NCBI GenBank assembly: GCA_031424795.1
Contig: JANPIC010000120.1
Location: 1-9,765 of the forward strand
Origin: Aalborgiella sp031424795
Lineage (GTDB): Bacteria; Pseudomonadota; Gammaproteobacteria; Burkholderiales; Burkholderiaceae_C
Direction of reading: 5' to 3'
Length of the DNA stretch: 9,765 nt
Below the pieces are notes generated by a model. It was given only the letters and a program-made list of their open reading frames with translations, was not told the DNA's origin and did no database searches. Both the position numbers and the translations under genes were made by a program. Numbering within the stretch: the stretch's first letter is position 1; the number at the start of each line of letters is the position of its first letter. Positions 6,408 to 9,765 of the stretch are shown here, in pieces.

Positions 6408-7241
6408 TTACTTGACCGCATTCGGGAAAAACAACTGCTCCCCGCCAATTTTGTAGCTGGCAATGGCGGTTTGACCATTGGCCGACACCACCCAATCAAC
6501 AAATTTTTGCCCCTCCACCACCTTGGTTTGCGGGTGTTTGGCGGGGTTGACCAGCATGACGCCGTATTGGTTGAACAGGCGGTTGTCGCCTTCGACCAGC
6601 ACGGCCAAATCTGCGCGGTTTTTGAAGCTCAGCCACGTGCCACGGTCAGCCAGCACGTAAGCGCCCAAGCTAGACGCCATGTTCAGCGCAGGACCCATGC
6701 CGCAGCCGCATTCTTTGTAGCCCGTACCCATTGCAGTTTTGTTGTCCAATCCTGCCGTTTTCCAATAGCGCAATTCCGCAGCGTGCGTACCGCTTTTGTC
6801 ACCGCGAGAGATGAAGTTGCCGTTCGCAGCAGCCACCTTTTTCAGCGCCTCCACAATGTCTTTGCCTTTAACCTTGGCTGGGTCAGCCGCTGGGCCGATC
6901 AGCACAAAGTCGTTGTACATCACAGGGAAGCGTTTCACCGCAAAGCCGTCGGCCACGATTTTGTCTTCTGCCGCTTGGTCATGCACAAACAGCACATCCG
7001 CGTCGCCCCTGCGCCCCATATCCAGCGCTTGGCCTGTGCCTAGAGCGACGACTTTGACATCAATGCCGCTGGCTTTTTTGAACTCAGGCAGCAAGTAGCT
7101 GAACAGGCCAGATTGCTCAGTGGACGTCGTTGACGCCACCACAATCGATTGTGCCGATACGCTCGAAATTGCTATACTATTAATAGCTACAGAAACAATG
7201 AATACACCGGTTAGATGCTTAAATGAGGAGTGAAATTGCAT
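6408..7241 (-). CDS. tupA: Tungstate (oxyanion) ABC transporter substrate-binding protein, TupA-like
   Basis: The 277-residue product is a periplasmic binding protein of the TupA group, which captures tungstate for the TupBC permease/ATPase. The signal peptide is residues 1-30 with probable cleavage SVSA-Q31. Mature signatures are IVVASTTSTEQSGLF (33-47), where the TTS segment contacts the oxyanion, FISRGDKSGTHAAE (143-156), and YVLADRGTW (195-203). The loop YKECGCGMGPAL has two cysteines where I recall a GQGMG-type sequence in relatives. The hydrophobic core of the signal, residues about 9-24, is encoded by a copy of the dispersed repeat read in antisense. No tupB or tupC follows: the next gene, 56 bases on, is the tadA fusion. 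It is divergent from a ModE-like regulator, its likely controller. Molybdate or another oxyanion is an alternative ligand. Confidence 0.92.
   Translation of the reverse strand: MQFHSSFKHLTGVFIVSVAINSIAISSVSAQSIVVASTTSTEQSGLFSYLLPEFKKASGIDVKVVALGTGQALDMGRRGDADVLFVHDQAAEDKIVADGFAVKRFPVMYNDFVLIGPAADPAKVKGKDIVEALKKVAAANGNFISRGDKSGTHAAELRYWKTAGLDNKTAMGTGYKECGCGMGPALNMASSLGAYVLADRGTWLSFKNRADLAVLVEGDNRLFNQYGVMLVNPAKHPQTKVVEGQKFVDWVVSANGQTAIASYKIGGEQLFFPNAVK
7171..7218 (+). repeat. Dispersed repeat, copy D (degenerate, inside tupA signal peptide, antisense)
   Basis: GCTATACTATTAATAGCTAC is followed by AGAAACAATGAATACACC and GGTTAGATGC. It has the same layout as copy C (palindromic GCTAT...ATAGCT, then CAATAAATACGCCGGCTA), with several substitutions in the core. 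It runs opposite to tupA and covers codons about 9-24. It is the most diverged copy, so it is likely the oldest or under coding constraint. Confidence 0.65.
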
Positions 7242-7342
7242 ATTTTTAAAGTTTAATGATCGAAAAGTAATGACGCTGATGAAAGATGAGCAAAGATGAG
7301 TTATGGTATCGACTAATCCATTTTTCAGCGATATGAAACGCC
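7242..7342. promoter_or_regulatory. Divergent control region between tupA and the ModE-like regulator
   Basis: The 101-base gap must hold both promoters. AAAGATGAG occurs at 7282-7290 and again at 7292-7300, a 10-base period (one helical turn), with a further GATGA at 7278-7282. TATCG (7307-7311) and CGATA (7329-7333) form a widely spaced inverted pair. These are candidate operator elements. No convincing -35/-10 pair could be assigned on either strand. Confidence 0.45.
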
Positions 7343-8464
7343 ATGCATAGGCTCCAATTCCATTACACCCTCAGCAAAAACGTTAGCCCAGCGACGGTAC
7401 GCAACCCGCTGATTGATTTGCTGCAAGCCGTCTCCACCCAAGGCTCGATTTCAGCCGGCGCAAGGTTGCTGGGTTTGTCGTACCGCCACGTGTGGGGCGA
7501 GCTGAAGCGCTGGGAGACTGAGCTGGGCGGTGAGCTGCTGATTTGGGAAAAAGGACAATCTGCCCGCTTGAGCGAATTTGGCAGCAAGCTGATGTGGGCT
7601 GAACGCCAAGCCCAAGCGCGGCTTGCGCCGCAGATTGAAGCCTTGCGTGCGGAGCTAGAGCGCTCATTTGCCGTGGCTTTTGACGACAGCGCCCACGTGG
7701 TCACCCTCTACGCCAGCCACGACGATGCATTGAGCCAGTTGCGCGAGGCAGCCACCACTCTGTCAATTCCCCCATCAACGAAGCTTCACCTGGACATCCG
7801 CTTCACCGGCAGCGTAGACGCCATTCGCGCCCTGAACGAAGGCCGTTGCGTGATGGCGGGGTTTCACACACTGGACAATATCGGCAAAAACACCCTGACC
7901 GAGCGCATTTACAAGCCACTGTTGAAGCCCGGTTTGCACAAAATCATAGGCTTTGCCAGCCGCACCCAGGGCTTGATGGTCGCACCCGGCAACCCCTTGA
8001 ACATAAAGGGTTTGGCAGATTTAACCCACCCAAAAAATGACATAACCATACGCTTTACCAACCGCGCTTTGGGCACGGGTACCCGCGTTGTGTTGGACGA
8101 ATTACTCGCATCGGCAGGGTTAAACGCCTCTGACATCACCGGTTATGACCACACAGAGCCATCGCACGCGGCCGTCGCCCACGCTGTGCTGTCGGGTCAG
8201 GCCGATGCAGGCTTGGGCATAGCCGCCGCAGCCGTGCAAGCGGGCTTGGATTTTGTTCCTTTGGTACAAGAAAACTACCACTTGGTGTGCCTCAAATCTG
8301 CCTTGACACAACCCGGCATCGTGGCACTGCAAACTTTGCTACAAACGCCACAATGGCAAAAAGCGATGGCCAATATTCCAGGCTACGCGGCATCCAAAAG
8401 CGGCAACGTGCTGTCTTTGCGCAAAGTGCTGCCGTGGTGGGATTTGCCAGTTAAAGTTGGGTAA
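7343..8464 (+). CDS. ModE-like transcriptional regulator with C-terminal periplasmic-binding-type (oxyanion-sensing) domain
   Basis: The 373-residue one-component regulator has an N-terminal winged helix-turn-helix of ModE/LysR type: GSISAGARLLGLSYRHVWGE (34-53), then LSEFGSKLMWAERQ (77-90). A linking helix rich in Ala, Leu and Glu (91-110) follows. Residues ~118-345 form a periplasmic-binding-like fold, with GSVDAIRALNEGRCVMAGFH (156-175), GLMVAPGNPLNIKGL (210-224), FTNRALGTGTRVVLDELL (238-255) and SGQADAGLGIAAAA (284-297). This layout replaces the TOBE ligand domains of classical ModE. It is known in regulators next to molybdate or tungstate transport genes. Cytoplasmic ligand binding probably tunes DNA binding at the divergent tupA promoter and at its own. 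ATG 7343 is used; its ribosome site is weak. The closing WWDLP and a convergent neighbour end the unit. Confidence 0.88.
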   Translation: MHRLQFHYTLSKNVSPATVRNPLIDLLQAVSTQGSISAGARLLGLSYRHVWGELKRWETELGGELLIWEKGQSARLSEFGSKLMWAERQAQARLAPQIEALRAELERSFAVAFDDSAHVVTLYASHDDALSQLREAATTLSIPPSTKLHLDIRFTGSVDAIRALNEGRCVMAGFHTLDNIGKNTLTERIYKPLLKPGLHKIIGFASRTQGLMVAPGNPLNIKGLADLTHPKNDITIRFTNRALGTGTRVVLDELLASAGLNASDITGYDHTEPSHAAVAHAVLSGQADAGLGIAAAAVQAGLDFVPLVQENYHLVCLKSALTQPGIVALQTLLQTPQWQKAMANIPGYAASKSGNVLSLRKVLPWWDLPVKVG

Positions 8465-8488
8465 TTTGGACAATTGCAGCTTTAAATC

Positions 8489-8546
8489 GCTATATTTTTA
8501 ATAGCTGTCTAGGTAATAAATACGCCGGCTAAAGGCTATTTATATC
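8489..8546 (+). repeat. Dispersed repeat, copy C (intergenic, most complete)
   Basis: It reads GCTATATTTTTAATAGCT, then GTCTAGGTAATAAATACGCC, then GGCTAAAGGCTATTTATATC. The first part is a small hairpin (GCTAT/ATAGC). It fills most of the 107-base gap between the convergent regulator and small membrane-protein genes, so it may also slow or end transcription from both sides. No other gene or classical terminator is seen in this gap. Confidence 0.8.
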
Positions 8547-8571
8547 TTAAAAATGGCACTTTTATCGACTA

Positions 8572-8856
8572 TCAATAAGCCGAACCTGTTTTTTCAGCCG
8601 GTTTGTCTACATTTCCGCCATCTAAAGCCTTCTGCTGCGCCTCTGCAGCCGCCTTCATCGCTTCATTGACTTGGTCCCTCACCTGCGTTTGCATCTGCTT
8701 GCTTTGCTCGGCGATGTTGGCTGGGGTGGCGGTAGAATTCGCGCTTGAAGGTGCTGAATTGGGTAATTGAGTTACCGTAGTCAACTGGCTTTTCGCCAAA
8801 AAGCCAACGATGGCGACGACGATAAGTAGTCCGATAAGGCTAAAAATCATGCGCAT
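8572..8856 (-). CDS. Small single-pass membrane protein, function unknown
   Basis: I do not recognise the family. The 94-residue product starts MRMIFSLIGLLIVVAIVGFL, one hydrophobic segment close to the N-terminus. A Ser/Thr/Pro/Ala-rich linker (TATPANIA) follows, then a charged, Ala/Gln-rich helical stretch (SKQMQTQVRDQVNEAMKAAA) that could form a coiled coil, and a polar tail. The likely topology is a membrane anchor with an exposed helical tail. A TTG six codons upstream (8874) keeps the frame open, but AAAGGA then falls inside the gene; that AAAGGA lies about 9 bases before ATG 8856, which is the better start. It follows the PaiB-family gene by 49 bases on the same strand, so co-transcription is likely. 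Confidence 0.7.
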   Translation of the reverse strand: MRMIFSLIGLLIVVAIVGFLAKSQLTTVTQLPNSAPSSANSTATPANIAEQSKQMQTQVRDQVNEAMKAAAEAQQKALDGGNVDKPAEKTGSAY

Positions 8857-8905
8857 GGGTTTGTTTCCTTTCAAAGAGTATGAATGGTTTGCTTCTCTGA
8901 GGTAT

Positions 8906-9559
8906 TTAGGCGGGTTTATTGCCCTTCAACCCCAGCCTGACCATCCAAGCCGCCAAAGCCCGCTCGTCGTCATTCCCCGTCGCATACATGGTGTGCAGCG
9001 CTGCGTGCGATTCGGGTCGGTGCTGGTTGATCTTGATTTTGCATTGCAAATCAAGCACTTGCAGCTCGAAACCGACAATACCTGCCAGCATTTTGTGCTG
9101 AAACTCAGTACCCAAATCCAGCCATTGCTGCGCATAGCGCGGCTCGTGGTCGCCAATCAGCTTCTTCAGCAGCCGGTCTTTGGCCAAAGGGTCTTCAATC
9201 AGCGTCGCCTGCACCGTGCAATGCACGGCGAGGTAGTTCCACGACGGCACCCGCGCTAAATCGGGGTAAATTTGCGGCGATAAGTAAGCGTTTGGGCCTA
9301 GAAATGTCACCACTGCTTGCGGCCGGGCTTGCAAGTACTTCCAGTGCGGATTCGGCTTGGCGCAATGGCCCAAAAGCGTTAAACCCACATCCGTTCTCTC
9401 TGAGCCTGTCGAGGGGTTTTCTTCCAAATGCAGCGGCAAATGCGTCACAAACGGCAAACCCGCATCGTCCACGCTGATGAGCGACGCAAACGGATGCGCA
9501 CGCATGATGTCCAGCGCTTGGATGCGGTCTTTGGCTTGGAATTGAGGCGGTTGGTACAT
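8906..9559 (-). CDS. PaiB-family FMN-binding negative transcriptional regulator
   Basis: The 217-residue product matches the PaiB group (Bacillus PaiB, a repressor of protease and sporulation genes), which has a flavin-reductase-like split barrel. Seen in order are the start MYQPPQF, FASLISVDDAGLPFVTHLPL (24-43), LLGHCAKPNPHW (62-73), VVTFLGPNAYLSPQIY (83-98) and VPSWNYLAVH (104-113), the family hallmark near the flavin/heme pocket. IVGFELQV and WMVRLG close the C-terminal part. No separate DNA-binding domain is seen, so the regulatory role is by family name only; an oxidoreductase-like or ligand-binding role is equally possible. Residues about 48-57 (NPSTGSERTD) come from a REP-like repeat in a loop before GLTLLGH. 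The ribosome site upstream of ATG 9559 is weak. It is followed by the small membrane-protein gene. Confidence 0.9.
   Translation of the reverse strand: MYQPPQFQAKDRIQALDIMRAHPFASLISVDDAGLPFVTHLPLHLEENPSTGSERTDVGLTLLGHCAKPNPHWKYLQARPQAVVTFLGPNAYLSPQIYPDLARVPSWNYLAVHCTVQATLIEDPLAKDRLLKKLIGDHEPRYAQQWLDLGTEFQHKMLAGIVGFELQVLDLQCKIKINQHRPESHAALHTMYATGNDDERALAAWMVRLGLKGNKPA
9391..9416 (+). repeat. REP-like palindromic repeat translated inside the PaiB-family gene
   Basis: CCGTTCTCTCTGAGCCTGTC followed by GAGGGG closely resembles the widespread proteobacterial repeat of the form GTTCGCCCTGAGCCTGTCGA plus AGGG, as I recall it. Here it is degenerate (TCTCTC in place of the usual CGCCC). Read on the minus strand it encodes PSTGSERTD without breaking the frame. 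Such elements are moved by RAYT-type transposases in other genomes; none is in this window. Confidence 0.72.
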
Positions 9560-9694
9560 GGTGATCAGATCATTTGAAGTAAGTAAATATGATTACTTTG
9601 CGACTTTGGTCTATGGTGTTTTTTATTCATATTGTTATAGTAAACGTTAAAGAAGTAACTTTATATGACGCTTTCAAACAATGGAGCCCAATAT
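9560..9694. promoter_or_regulatory. Divergent intergenic region with an inverted repeat
   Basis: This AT-rich gap separates the PaiB-family gene (minus) from the partial membrane protein (plus). AAGTAA at 9581-9586 and TTACTT at 9593-9598 form a 6-base inverted repeat with a 6-base loop, and another AAGTAA lies at 9577-9582. It sits 22 bases upstream of ATG 9559 and could be an operator. TATAGT at 9636-9641 is a weak -10 candidate for the plus-strand gene, without a good -35. Confidence 0.35.
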
Positions 9695-9765
9695 ATGAAA
9701 AGTTCATTTCGCCGCCTATCACTCTCCAAACAATTTTTAATTGTTAGTTTTCCAGTGATATTACT
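9695..9765 (+). CDS. N-terminus of a membrane protein, partial (possibly a sensor)
   Basis: Only 23 codons are in the window: MKSSFRRLSLSKQFLIV then SFPVILL at the edge. A short basic stretch followed by a hydrophobic segment looks like the start of an inner-membrane protein; this style of opening is common in sensor kinases, chemoreceptors and diguanylate cyclases, but no domain is visible. GGAG at 9683-9686 lies 8 bases before ATG 9695 and supports this start. An in-frame ATG at 9665 would add 10 residues but has a weaker ribosome site. Confidence 0.55.
   Translation, partial: MKSSFRRLSLSKQFLIVSFPVIL

Noticed and set aside
6471..7043. A 190-codon plus-strand open frame opposite tupA
   Set aside because: It has an unnatural His/Arg/Val-rich composition and lies wholly antisense to the well-supported TupA protein.
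8857..8935. A duplication linking the PaiB-family gene end (KGNKPA) with the upstream codons of the small membrane protein (KGNKP)
   Set aside because: The DNA match is short and broken, and the second copy is upstream of the preferred start; chance similarity is the simpler reading.
8810..9259. A 149-codon plus-strand open frame opposite the PaiB-family gene
   Set aside because: It overlaps both the small membrane protein and the PaiB-family gene in antisense; the PaiB motifs on the other strand are unambiguous.

Overview
The window reads as chromosomal DNA of a betaproteobacterium, most likely Burkholderiales of the Comamonadaceae (Rhodoferax/Polaromonas/Limnohabitans type). This rests on the look of the proteins, the moderate G+C, and short dispersed repeats of a kind I associate with that family. 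No marker gene fixes the genus, so the placement is inference.

Left end (1-883): the 5' part of a tyrosine recombinase gene runs off the left edge on the minus strand. The sequence is visibly poorer in G+C than the centre of the window. In front of it lies a 128-base gap packed with direct and inverted repeats, then mtnN (MTA/SAH nucleosidase) on the plus strand. The gap is the likely border between an integrated element and the chromosome.

Middle (1673-7241): a minus-strand block, read from right to left. It holds a tungstate-binding protein (tupA), a TadA tRNA deaminase fused to a DhlA-type haloalkane dehalogenase domain, an LD-carboxypeptidase (ldcA), a small secreted protein that ends like an outer-membrane barrel, and a beta-propeller lipoprotein. 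The fusion gene, ldcA and the barrel gene are 3 bases apart or overlapping, so they are very probably co-transcribed. The lipoprotein has its own strong ribosome site after a 78-base gap. The last three products all point to the envelope.

Right part (7343-9765): a ModE-like regulator with its own periplasmic-binding-type ligand domain is divergent from tupA and probably controls it by sensing an oxyanion. A convergent pair follows on the minus strand: a PaiB-family flavin-binding protein and a small single-pass membrane protein. The right edge holds the first codons of a plus-strand membrane protein, possibly a sensor.

The most unusual structure is a short dispersed repeat (core AATAAATACGCCGGCTA) found four times. 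Three copies lie inside genes: two are translated in the same frame to give QAINTPA, and one builds part of the TupA signal peptide. A different, REP-like repeat is translated inside the PaiB-family gene. I found no tRNA, rRNA or CRISPR array, and no complete insertion sequence. I do not see a convincing new multi-gene defence or metabolic system. The strongest leads are the repeat-built protein segments, the deaminase-dehalogenase fusion, and the recombinase border.
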